Of a stretch of DNA of 64,000 bases, positions 1-11,900 are shown in pieces. The stretch is from the NCBI GenBank assembly GCA_903813345.2, contig CAIIXF020000008.1, forward strand, positions 13,314,822-13,378,821, given 5' to 3'. Under the pieces are notes generated by a model. The model did not search any database. It was given only the letters and a program-made list of their open reading frames with translations, and was not told where the DNA came from. The first letter of the stretch is position 1. Every line of letters starts with the position of its first letter. The position numbers and the translations under genes are program-made. Source of the DNA: Owenia fusiformis. Its lineage: Eukaryota > Annelida > Polychaeta > Sabellida > Oweniidae.

Positions 1-3000
1 TCGGATATCGTCATTGGAGGCATTCGAGATGGTCAACCATATTTCAAGGTCAGTTATAAAACATTTCTGAAAATGGAAACAAACGTTAATAATGCGAAAG
101 AGAAACAGAAAGCTTCAATAATGCTACAATAATATAAATTTGTTTTCTCAAAGTATACTTGTGTTTGTAATGTCGTATTCATAATTTAAATCAAAATGGC
201 AATAATAAGGTTTTGCATCGATTTATGCATAGTAGTTCTTTTAAAGTTTTTTGATCCGCTGTGTAAAAGTTATAAAAGTGTAGTTAATTACTTCATTACT
301 CATGTCCACAGACTCCATGCATGATGATCATATCAGAAATAGTAGCATTTGAAAGACACATAGACATACATGTACACATGCTAAATATATGTCCATAGGA
401 TCGTTTTGCCACTGCTAATGCTAAACCTAGTGTTGATGAGAGTCAGGACTGGGAGCTGTTACTTGCAAAGGAGGAAGGACCGTTTACCGTTCTAAAGTTT
501 ACCCGACCACTCACTAATTGTGACAATGAAGACAGAGATATAGAGGTGATTAGCCATTAGTTCTTGTGTATAATCACAGGCTGGTATCGAAAGATTTGTC
601 CGCTGTGACGGAGCATGCTATTTTTCATAAAAACACTAAGAATGCTTCACGATTTATTTTTTAACTCATATGTTTCGTTATATCAAAGATAATTACTTAC
701 TCCATGTAATGGATATATCATTTGCGTGTAACCTTCACTTCTGTTTGAAGTCCAATAACGCTAGGAGTAAAATCTATTGAAAACGGCGCCATAGTATCAA
801 ACTCTAAAATGTACCATTTCTTTTTAACTTTTTAATGGCATGATATAGTGACACGATAATATTTTTCTTATGTTTTCAGCATAACTCTGAATGTATTAAT
901 GAGATATTAATGCATTGGGTCTTTTCAATTTTTTTATAAAAAATAATATTAATATTTTTTGTCCGCTGCGACGGAGCATTTTTACAGTTCACATTTGCAA
1001 CTGCTTCGTCACAGCGGACAAAAAAATTAAACATTATTTTTTATAAAAGAATTAAAAAGACCAAATACATGAACATCTCATTTATACCTTCATAGTTATG
1101 CTGAAACCATGTGTAAATATTATCGTGTCACTATATCGTGCCATTAGAAAGTTAAACAAGAAATGGTACATTTTGAAGTATGATAGTCCGGCGCCATTTT
1201 CAATAGCTTTTCTTCCCAGCGTAATTGGACTTCAAACAGAAGTGAAAGTTACCCGCAAATGATATATCCATTGCATGGAGTAAGTAATTTTGTATGGTAT
1301 AACGAAACATATGAGTTAAAAAAATAAATCGTGAAGTATATTTAGTGTTTTTATGAAAAATAGCATGCTCCGTCACAGCGGACAAATATTTCGATACCAG
1401 CCTGTGATAATTACATGTAGTACTTGAGCAGATCAAAAATCAAACTTAATCCAATTCTTAAAGCAGCACAAAACTTTTCATTCTTGTTATTACAACCATC
1501 AACAATGCTTTTATTATTCAAGGAGGGTACCGTACGTTTGATTTACGCTTGGGGCGAAACTGATGGGGAATCCTCAGAAGAAGACCTTATGTACCACGGA
1601 GCCGAACACCGGGGAACAAAGAGCGTCAGTTTGTTGGATTATGGTAACCCTGAAGTCATGGATGTTACTGAAGAGGATGATCTACAACACTTTGACCTGC
1701 TTATTGGCAATGTAAGGAACCCATAAGAAAATACTATATGTACAGTCTCTGGTTGGAAAGGAATATTTCATCTTAATAATAGTCAAGAATACTTATTCAT
1801 ACAAGTTGCATGAGGCTAGTACACATTGTATGAGGCTAGTACATGTTGTGTGAGGCTTGGGTACATGTTACATGAGGTTACAGTACACATTGTATGAGGC
1901 TAGTGCATGCTGCACAAGGCTAGTTCACATTGTATGAGGCTAGTACAACTTGCATGAGGCTAGTACACATTGTACATGTATGAGCATGAGGCTAGTACAT
2001 GTTGTACACTAGTACTCATTTTATGAGGCTAGTACAAAATCTATGAGGCTAGTGTACATGCTGTTTGAGGCAAGTACAGATTGTATGAGGCTAGTACATG
2101 TTTTACAAGCCTAGTACACATTGTATGAGGCTAGTACATGGTGTACAAGGCTATTGTACATGTTGTATGAGGCTAGTACATGTTGTATGAGGCTAGTATA
2201 CATTGTATGAGTCTAGTACATGTTTTACGAGGCTAGTACACATTGTATGAGGCTAGTACATGTTTTACGAGGCTTGTACACATTGTGCGAGGCTAATATA
2301 CATTGTATGAGGCTAGTACATGTTGCATGAGGCTAGTAAACATTGTATGGGGCTAGTACATGTTGTATGAGGCTAGTGCACGTGTCATATGGGGCTAGTA
2401 CAAGTTGCATGAGGCCAAGTCACATTACACTCAGGTGGTTCTAACGAGGCTAGTTCATTCTGAATGACAATCAGAACCTGAGAATACCTGTTCATAATCA
2501 TATTTTTGCAGATTACGATATTACCTAAACGCACAGTATACGGATGCCGATTGCAGAGACTCCCAGTGTTGTCTGGGAAACATCACGTGATCCGAGTAAG
2601 AACATATTCTTCTTTCATGCAAATTCAACTTTAGTGATTCCTACTTACTTCAAGAGTAGTGGTCTTGTCTCTTTCTAGACTTCAACATAGTACTAGTATT
2701 TGACATTGGAATTTGTGATGATAAAATTGAATTTTTGAGAGCAACCATGATAAAATTGCATTTTATTTCCTCAAGATTGACCCATTAGTCGAGGAGAAGA
2801 ATAGAGGCATAGTGCACCATATCGTCCTCTATATGTGTAGGATGCCCGCCTCCAACATCGATATGTCTGACGAGAAACCCAACATATGCTGGGAGAGCAG
2901 AATGCCAGAAAATGTGACAGATTGTGACTCCATTATGTGGGGTTGGGGTGTAGGTGCAGGGGTATGTAAAACAATTTCATTCCATTCAGCCTATTTATTT

Positions 3001-6000
3001 CTATAAAGACTTTCTTGCTCCCCATAAGAGTTGATATGAAAGTTACATTTACAAAAATCATTATGAAATTAAGTGAACTGTGAAGTGATATATGCTCACC
3101 CTGGTATTAAGTTCACTTTTCTGGACAAGCAGAAGTCAAACAAGCCTGAGTGAAAAGGAAAATGTGCAATTGGATCACTGAATTAGACTTATCATTATCA
3201 GGGACCCATTAACAGAAACATTTGTAACTTTAAGAAGTTTCTGTTAACGACCCCCTGATTTTTCTTCCTTGCTAAAATGCATCGTGATTCAATGAATAAG
3301 AATGAGACTGTAATTGTTGGGCAATGCTAGGTCGAACCATGGGATTTCAAGAGATACATTAACGTCTGATTTTTTTGTTTTCATCAGATCTTTCACTTCC
3401 CTAAGAATGTTGGCTACCCTATAGGGGGAGTGGATGACCCGGTGTACATCAATTTAGAACTTCACTATGACAACCCTCAGAATCTAGAAGGTAAGAACTA
3501 ATTTTTTGAAATATAGCTCTCTATTGAATTCCTAGGACTAGGGTCCTTACTGTAGTATCCTTGATCATTTCTTCCCTTGTAATGTGTTGTAAGTTGTACA
3601 TGGTCAACTGGAATGAAAATTAAGACCATATTCACCAGTTAATTTCATTTTGCTATTAATTACAACTTTTACAAATATCTAAATATCTATATTTAAGTAA
3701 AAGTGCCAAAGGAATTGGACCAAAGGTTGTAATGGTACATCACAAGAAAAGGCAAACTCTAAGTGTGCGATACCAGTCATAAGAAAAACAAGCCCAATAA
3801 ATCCCAAAACCATGATCTAACGTGAAAATAAACAATGTCTAATACCCCCTTTCCTTCACCATTCAAGAACCCAGTGAAATGTAACTTTCTTCAGTTGTAT
3901 ATTGAACAGGATTAGTAACAAATGCAAATGCATTAATAAGATCTAATTCCAGGTGTGATAGACAACAGTGGCATGCGTATCTACTATACCAGTAATGTGA
4001 GAACATATGATGCGGGTACTATGGTTGTTGGGCATAGTTTATTCCCCATGGCCATCCCAAGTGGGGCCGAGGACTTCACTATTGAAGCACCATGCAGCAA
4101 ACAATGCACCAGCAGGGTAAGATAATACACCATTGACTTCGCATTCACATCCAAAATCGTCACCATCTGCCAATTATTAAAGACACGCAACACCAGCCAC
4201 TGACCACCAACTGCCAAACACCCTCCACGAAAAGGTTGGAGACTTATAACAATATGTCAACACTTGCGGTGGTGACATAATAAATTGTAATATTTCATTG
4301 ATCTCTTGTTTCAGCTGCTACCACCCGGGGGAATCAACATATTTACAGCTTTCCTACACACACATATTGCAGGTAATATTAAAAATGTCCAAGTTCTCAA
4401 TTACCAATGTTATTCCTCTACAAGCAGTGGGGAGCTGGCCAGAAATTCTCTCAAAATCATGCAGTTTTTCACCATTCTGAGCACTTGTTGCATGATTTTT
4501 TTAGTCAAAACTGTAAAAAGCTCCCCCTGGAAAAAAGCTCCCCTTTGGTAAAAACTGGCTACAGGCAAGAGTCTTGACATACCCTAACATGATATTTTTG
4601 ATGTTGAAGCAACCAAAACTCACATGGCAGATAATTACATTTCTGACATTATTAGAAATTTATAATGATATATAAATTCCAGTTGTTAAAAGTTAAAACC
4701 TCTCACAATTTTAAAATCTAATATCGCACAAGATTCATCTGAACTGCAAGCCATCAGTGAAATGAGAACTTCTTCATATGATTTTCAGGCACAAGTATAA
4801 AGACTCAGTTGTTCAGAGATGGTGTGGAACTGGCTCCCATAGCAGAGGATGAACATTATGACTTCAACTACCAGGTGAACAAATGAAGCAATCTCCTCAT
4901 TAATATAAGCATGTACATGTACCATAATAATATGACAAATATATTATGTGCAATAAGTACCTCCTTTACTTTAATTCATTGTTTTTGACACTACCTGTAT
5001 GTGTAGCAGGTAGTGTGTTTTTGACACTACCTGCTCTATTTACAGGTAGTTTAAAAAACAATGAGCCTAAATATCATTCCTGCCTATTGAACTTAATTAC
5101 AGAGACCTCATTATTTTAAGACATTAGGAGTTTTAATAAAGTTATGTCAACATGGTAATTTATTGATCGCTCCTCCTCCTCGTACAAGAGACAAAACTTA
5201 CCACTTTAACTATCTTTATTCAAAGTTTTTAAAATATTTGTGTATTAACTGTAGTAAGACACTCTACTCCTCTCAAAATTATCAGAATCATTTTAATTAG
5301 TACTGTATACTATCATCTTTAAAGATGTTTTTATTTTTGTTTTAGCAAACGCGACTTCTGAAGACACCCGTGAATGTTTTGCCTGTAAGTATAAGCCTTA
5401 GTTTGACAGACATTCTAGCAAGGGATATACATTCTAAAATCTTAAACTGGACATTCAGTGGTACAACAGTAAACTATTCATCCCTTTTCATCCTGTCAAT
5501 ATGATGCTATACATTATGTCAACTTTTAATTGAGTAGCATATATTTTCAAATATCTACCAAATATATATTCTCACGTCGCCATCATCAAGATGTCTAGTC
5601 TTATACACAAGATGGCCTAATTCTTGGGCTAACAATAAATCACCAAGATGTATAATCTTAAACACAAGATGGACGCATTCTTGGGCTAACAGTACCAGTT
5701 ATTGATTGTATATAATATAATATGTACATGTACCTGCAGGGAGATGAAATGCTAACAACATGCCACTACAAGACAAAAGATCGGAAACAGACCACCATGG
5801 TAAGATACATGAACATCTTATCATGTTTTTCCTATCAATATTATTCTATTCTGCTCTAAATTTTTGATCATGTCACAATTTTCTATGCTTTTACTTAGTG
5901 TATCATGCTGCTCTTTTTATTTTAATTTTAAAGTAAAAACGAGGCACTAATATGCAAAATATCACCACCTGCCAAACAAAAAAAACGCAGAACACCGTCC

Positions 6001-7221
6001 AGAAAAAAGTTGAGACTATTAGTATAAACAATATGTGGTGGACATAATAAGACTTGATATAATACTCATTAGTGTGTCATTGTTTCAACCTTTTGCTACT
6101 ACAGGGTGGCCCAGGGAGTTTTGATGAGATGTGCCTGAACTTCTTTACCTACTACCCAAAGATTAACCAAGCAACTTGTTTCTCTTCAACACAAAGTTTC
6201 TTTGACCTGAATCAGTACCTAGTGGAGAAGGCCATGTGAGTTAATACTGTAATGTTTTTCGAGTACAATGTTTGAGAATTATTTCAGTAAACAGTGAAAG
6301 ATTAACAGTGATGATGAAGAATACATAGCTTGTTTTATAATTTTATGAGTCATTTTAATAAAACATTTATCTGTTCATGATTGCCCTTTTAATTAATAAA
6401 TGCTATCTTCATATTTTGAGTACTCTAATCTAAAAAACATAATTAGTGGTAAATGATTCAGTGTACTTTTACTTGCCATTAAAACTGAAAATAACATCTA
6501 TGCTATAATGCTATGCATATAAGAGTCTTGTAAATTGTTTTAAAATGATTTTCTATTAATCCAAATTATAATTGACATTAGGCTGGGTGAGATGACCATT
6601 GACCCATCTAGCAATGCATCAATGATAGACAAACTCAAGGATATACCTTGGACTGAGAAGGACAGGCAACACTTTGAAAAGTTGGGCAGAGAGGGCAGAG
6701 GATTCCAGGAATCTTGCTCTTACGCTGGTAGTGGGAGATCTACTTTCAATGGAGTAAGAATGATATATTAAGCTGTATTCAGACCTCCAAGGAAATGTTC
6801 ACATCTTGATATATTTTTGAATCCTATATCTAATGCTTTTCTTTGGAATCAGACTGTACATGTATTTTAATAGTTTCTAATACTCCAAAAGTATACAATG
6901 AGCCTCCGGGAAAATTTTAATTGGTGCAATAAATAAATTCTATGAAAGATTACCTTTTAAAGTCAGTCATTGAGCTGCAATCTAAACAGGAATCTAACCC
7001 AATCACCTTATAATAGTTCATGCTTCATACCGTTTTTGACTTTTGACACTTTTCAGGAAACTTACTATGTTGCTAAGAAACCAATGTATCATACAAAGTA
7101 TGTGAAACCAAGCAAGTGCAGGACAGAGGAAACCTTTGAGGACACATCAACTGCAACACTGACACAACTAAGTCTCATCACCATGGCAACTACTGTCATG
7201 ACAACCATAATGACATTTTAG
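1..7221 (+). CDS. MOXD1: DBH-like copper monooxygenase (MOXD1 family), 5' end outside window
   Basis: Copper type II, ascorbate-dependent monooxygenase of the dopamine/tyramine beta-hydroxylase family; family members act in the secretory pathway. Fourteen exons, all in frame: 1-48, 399-545, 1523-1711, 2512-2595, 2776-2961, 3388-3490, 3953-4116, 4315-4372, 4789-4874, 5346-5384, 5740-5799, 6105-6235, 6582-6753, 7057-7221 (543 residues seen; human MOXD1 has about 613, so the signal peptide and DOMON start lie to the left). A DOMON segment (DIVIGGIRDGQPYF) comes first. CuA ligands are in IVHHIVLYMC and LELHYDNP; CuM ligands are in FLHTHIAG and the Met of DEMC. All copper ligands expected in this part are present. 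The tail ends in a weakly hydrophobic stretch (LSLITMATTVMTTIMTF), compatible with membrane or lipid anchoring. Family assignment is firm; substrate (MOXD1 versus tyramine hydroxylase) is not determined. Confidence 0.92.
575..1406. mobile_element. Foldback MITE, 5-bp target duplication ATAAT
   Basis: Almost the whole 832 bp is one inverted repeat: the left arm runs from CACAGGCTGGTATCGAAA and the right arm is its mirror, meeting near 985. The motif TTTGTCCGCTGTGACGGAGCA or its complement recurs four times. Flanks are ATAAT at 570-574 and 1407-1411. It lies in the second MOXD1-like intron, 29 bp after the exon ending at 545. Termini CA...TG and a 5-bp duplication suggest a hAT5-like non-autonomous element; that family call is inference. 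Confidence 0.8.
1806..2425. repeat. Minisatellite, 20-bp unit, about 30 copies
   Basis: Tandem units close to GTATGAGGCTAGTACATGTT, alternating between TACATGTTGT and TACACATTGT versions, fill most of the intron at 1712-2511. Units are imperfect, with small indels. Confidence 0.92.
4160..4285 (-). repeat. Dispersed GTGGTGACAT-family repeat
   Basis: Intronic copy with CACCATCTGCCA, ACTGCCAAACACC, AAAAGGTTGGAGACT and a final GCGGTGGTGACATAATA. The same ordered blocks recur at 5948, 39320, 43850, 48310, 48590, 60035 and 61170. No coding capacity seen; probably a short non-autonomous element. Confidence 0.7.
5948..6060 (-). repeat. Dispersed GTGGTGACAT-family repeat, diverged
   Basis: ATGCAAAATATCACCACCTGCC, then AGAACACCGTCC, AAAAGTTGAGACT and ATGTGGTGGACATAATAA: same block order as the copy at 4160, with indels. 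Confidence 0.65.
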
Positions 7222-8170
7222 ACACTGCTATAAAGGGAGTAAGAAAAGTATAAGACTTTCTTGTACTTTCTATCTTAAATACATATCCTGTTCTGGAGAG
7301 TTAAGGCCACTGGCTGGTCTTAACAGATTGCATTTTACTGATTATATTGCTTTGGAATATTTTAGTTTTACTTCACAGGATACTGTCATTTTAAACAAAG
7401 CCTGTCTTTGCAGTACTTATTTTTATACCTAAACTTATGAAGACATACATATTTGTATATCAGATTTTATATTTACCTTATAATTATTATACAATGATGA
7501 AGGCACATGAAAGAAATCATACAACCAACAAACAGATACAAAAGGCATGAACATAATGCAACAAGATTTATGGAAAAACTTTCAAAATGGCCATCAGAAA
7601 AGATAAATGTCATAAAGTTAATCAGCTCTAGAATTTGGTATTCTCTATTTTGTGTACAAAAGACTAGTCTAGGTTTGGAGAATGAAGTTCATCAGTCTAC
7701 TGCACGTTACGCCTGCTTTGGACATTTTTGATATTTTTACATATTGTAGATTTAAATGTCCTCTTTTGAATATCCATAATTTAATTTGGGTAATATTTCT
7801 ATATTTTTCATAAAAAGATTATTGGCACATTACACTAATGAACTTCTTTGTACAAATAGAGTCTTTTATTGAATCAGTCTTCTGCACGTTACGCCTGCTT
7901 CGGACAACTTTGAAATTTTTACATTTTGTAGATTAAAATGTTCTCTTTTAAATATTCATACATGTAATTTAATTTGGGTAATATTTCTATATTTTTCATT
8001 TAAATAATTATAATCACAGGAGAATGATCTCCAAACTGAGACTTGTCCTTTGAAGAAAATCCAATAAACGTTTTCATAGAATCGTCATGGCAAAAGACTT
8101 ACACTACGATAATGATCACAATCGTGGTAACTATCACACCACTAACATGACGAACATATCCCACAAGTGG
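7222..8170 (+). other. 3' UTR of MOXD1-like gene with an internal duplication
   Basis: AT-rich sequence after the stop. A block of about 125 bp beginning near TCTRCTGCACGTTACGCCTG and ending GGGTAATATTTCTATATTTT occurs at 7694-7810 and again at 7880-8000 with point differences, so a segment of about 186 bp was duplicated in tandem. A polyadenylation signal AATAAA lies at 8063-8068. From 8170 to 8817 only AT-rich sequence between the two convergent genes is seen. Confidence 0.6.
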
Positions 8171-8817
8171 TGTAATAAAAACTCAGTAAAGTTTGAATTA
8201 AAATTTTATGTAATCTTTATAAAATTTATACCATGTAACATTTTAAAACATTATGAGACACAATGAAACTATGGAGTTTTATATTTTCTTAATCATGCAC
8301 TTTAAATACCTACAATATAGTGAGGATATTTAGTTAAAACATGAGATTATAAAATTGTATCATCTATGTAAGAGGAAACAATCAGTGTCTACACACTTGC
8401 CAAATGTCTATTTGATATGTAATATAATATGCACATGTACAAGAAGTGTCATACGTACAATAACTTTGGCTTATTAAATAATAACTTATCAGCATATGAT
8501 TGTATATAAAATTTCATTTGAAATATAGTAGACATCTTAATACTAATTAAAGGATCTAGTTGTACTTTATATTTACGAACTCAAAGTACTTTTTACTTTG
8601 GTTGTAATTAGAGTCAGTTGTGAAAACTTGAAATATGAAAATTTTTTGACAGCCATTTCATTACCTCTTTAAAGAAACATGGTAGTATACTGAAAAGTAA
8701 AGCCAGTTGCAAGTAAACAAACCTCAGCAATGTGTAACATTTTAGCCATATAATTGGATTGTTTACTGTCTAAATTATCATGGTGCGATCAATTATATAA
8801 ATTATTGATTTGCAAGT

Positions 8818-8830
8818 TTTATTTATTTAG
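8818..8830 (-). promoter_or_regulatory. Probable polyadenylation signal of TFB2M
   Basis: On the minus strand this reads as overlapping AATAAATAAA about 85 bp after the TFB2M stop codon. Confidence 0.45.
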
Positions 8831-8912
8831 TACCAATTTAAGAAATGGAAAGAACAAAGATGATTCATTAAGATTTCAATCAGTAGAGTAAACCACAAGA
8901 GTTCTTAATATG

Positions 8913-11900
8913 TTATGATATTCTTGTAGATTTTTCTTTTAAGTCAATAGAAGGTTCCCATGACAATGTCTTAGCATATGAGCTGGTATTCTGCAAGATT
9001 ATAGGAGCATTTTTAAAGTAACTGTTGTAGACATCATCTAGTGTGATCGAGGAAAGATATGAACCTGGATATCCCCTGGCAGATGTCAGCACCTGCAAAT
9101 ATAGCAAACAAGCTGTTGCTATGGAAACACAAACATGTTCCAATTTCCAAATATATATTTCCTTCGGGATAAGTTTATAAACGTCTACTTATGATACTTG
9201 TTAAGGTATAATTAATGCATTTTAACTTCTGAACACAACAAACAATATAGCTATCTTCAGGTTCACATGGAGTTTCTAGGATTCTGTGAGATTCAAACTT
9301 AGTACAACTGTAAACATGTTTACAAGAAAATAAGAAAAAATAATTCCTGTAGGTCATCATACATTTACTGACCTTCAATGCTGTAATTACTTGCTCTGCA
9401 GTAATCTCTTTCAATTGTTCCATCATAGTGAAGCCATTAGCAATCAGATCAATACCACACCCTGGCACCCATTTTCTAGAAAATACATCTAATGCCTCAG
9501 TCACATTTATGATTTACAACAACCATACAGTGGCCAAAGCTTCCCAAAGTCGAGAGAGATATACAGCATTAAATATAGTGATAAGAAGTACGATGTTGAA
9601 TTTCTATATCGATTTTGTGATGCTACGGCCACCATATGACTGCCTGGCTGGTATAGAGTAAATGTGACTGAGGCCTTAGTATCTTAGTATATAACATTGT
9701 ACAGGCCATTTACTTATTCAGGGTCACATGATATGAACAAGAACACAAATGTGTACAAAATGTCCCCACCTACATGTATGGGTGATCCCATCAAATGGTT
9801 ATCCTAAAAATTAGTAGACAAGACTTTACCGACACAATTTGAGGATGGAAAATCCAAAATGGCCACCTTAAAATTTACCCAGAATGCCCAAAAATTAGTC
9901 AGTTCTAGATTTTCATACTAAGAACCACCCCTAAAAATTTGAAATTGATCCGTCACACAGTTAACCAGAAAACATGTAAACAAAACTTTATAGACAAGAT
10001 TTGAGGACAGAAAATCCAAAATGGCTACCTTGACATTTACCCTGAATGCCCAAAAACTAATCAGATCTAGATTTTCATACTAAGAATCATCCCTGAAAAT
10101 TTGAAATTGATCCACCAAACGGTTCACCTGAAAACGCGTAGACAAGATTTTACTGACAAGATTTTAGGACGGAAAAATCCAAAATGGCCGACAATAAAAA
10201 AGTGATCATGAGTTTTTGCTGATTTATTTTTACAAAATTATCACATATAACTACTGTTAACAATAACATAGGCTTTTACAACAAAGTACACCTGAAATTA
10301 TTTGTAAAGCTACTAAATAGTTAAAGTATGAAAAGTGAAAAACACCATTCAATATGATACAAAGTATTATCGCACGCTAACTTTTCTTAAAACATTCAAA
10401 ATGGCTGACATGACTGAGCTAACAGGTCCAAAACCTAATCAGATCTAGAATGAAGTGAGCTGAACAAGATGTTAAAGTTTTAAAAGCAACTGTGAAGCCG
10501 TTTTTCTTAAAGTTTGCAGACAAGGATTTTAGCATTTGACTTCAAAATGGCCGACAGGAAGTAGGTATCGAGCTAATTTTTTTTCATCCACATCTATATG
10601 CACTCATAAGTTATCCCTGAAAATTTGAAGGTGATATCTGTAGCGGTTTTGGAGAAAACTGCCGGATGTACTGTTACGTTCGAAAATAACAGAAAGTAAA
10701 AACAGCAATTAAAATATGATAACAATTTATTTATATTTTGAAAACTAAATAATATAACAATAATATAAAGGAGGTTTAATACTTAAGTGATGTCCAATCA
10801 ATGATACGGCTTATTCTTGATGTCGATAAATGTCGTTGACGATCCTTGAGAAAGTTCCAGATCACGAAATGTTTCAATAATCGTTAATAGTTCTCCAATG
10901 TTTGTAATAATCCAATAATGTTTGTTGTAATCCTATAATGTTTGTATCCAATAATGTTTGATGATAATCCACAAATGTATATGATAATCCGTATATAGTG
11001 TGTGTTGTAATATATGTCCATATAAAGTCCTCAGGTTGTATGTTTGTAGTGTTATAAATGTTCCCACAGTAATTATCTGCTAAGAAGATGTCCTTTTGAT
11101 AAACTTTGAAATTCTGCTGTCAGCCCAAATCAGCTCTCTCATTATATAGTGCAAAGGCATAGTCCAGATGTTTCAAGAAGTTACGATTTCTAGAAAATAA
11201 CACTGATTGGACATCTTAAGTCACATGATTCAATCTTGATTAAATGATTACAGTTCCAGTACTTTCTAGAAGGCCAAGAGTTAATGAGTCATTCAGTTCA
11301 GTTATGTTTACAAGATATAATGTCATTGTGACCTTGACTTGACCTAAGATCTCTAATGAAGATCAGTTACAGTATATGCATATTGATAAACTAAACTCAA
11401 TGTGAATATAATAGAATATAATACTGTAACACCTCCCTCCTTAAAAGAAAAGTTTTGAATACAATGAAAAACTTTTACAATAATATCTGGTGTAGCGAGG
11501 GTTACAATTTTTAATGATGAGGTTGAGACTTACATAACATTTGTTTACAATAGTCAAATACAATAATATTCATATGGTTACAGATTGAGTAAAACCCAAA
11601 AACATATTACAATAATATTATCAAATCACATTCGAAGTACAATCTTTTTTATTATATCAACATAAAGCCTCAAGTATATACAGTATAAGCCAAATAGCCT
11701 CTTATAAATAGAGGTATTACACTCTTGAAAGAGTGTCAGCAATTAAATTATCCTTGCCTTTGATGTGTCTTATGTCAAGATTGTACTCTGACAATAACAG
11801 ACTCCACCTCAACAATCTACGATTCTTGTTCTTCATTCTATGAAGGAATGTCAGCGGATTGTGATCAGTAAATACAGTAACTGCATGAACTGGTGCACTA

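Noticed and set aside
1200-1436. 78-codon minus-strand open stretch
   Set aside because: Lies within one arm of the foldback MITE; no family similarity.
1806-2425. CRISPR-like regular repeats
   Set aside because: No unique spacers, 20-bp head-to-tail units, eukaryotic intron: a minisatellite.
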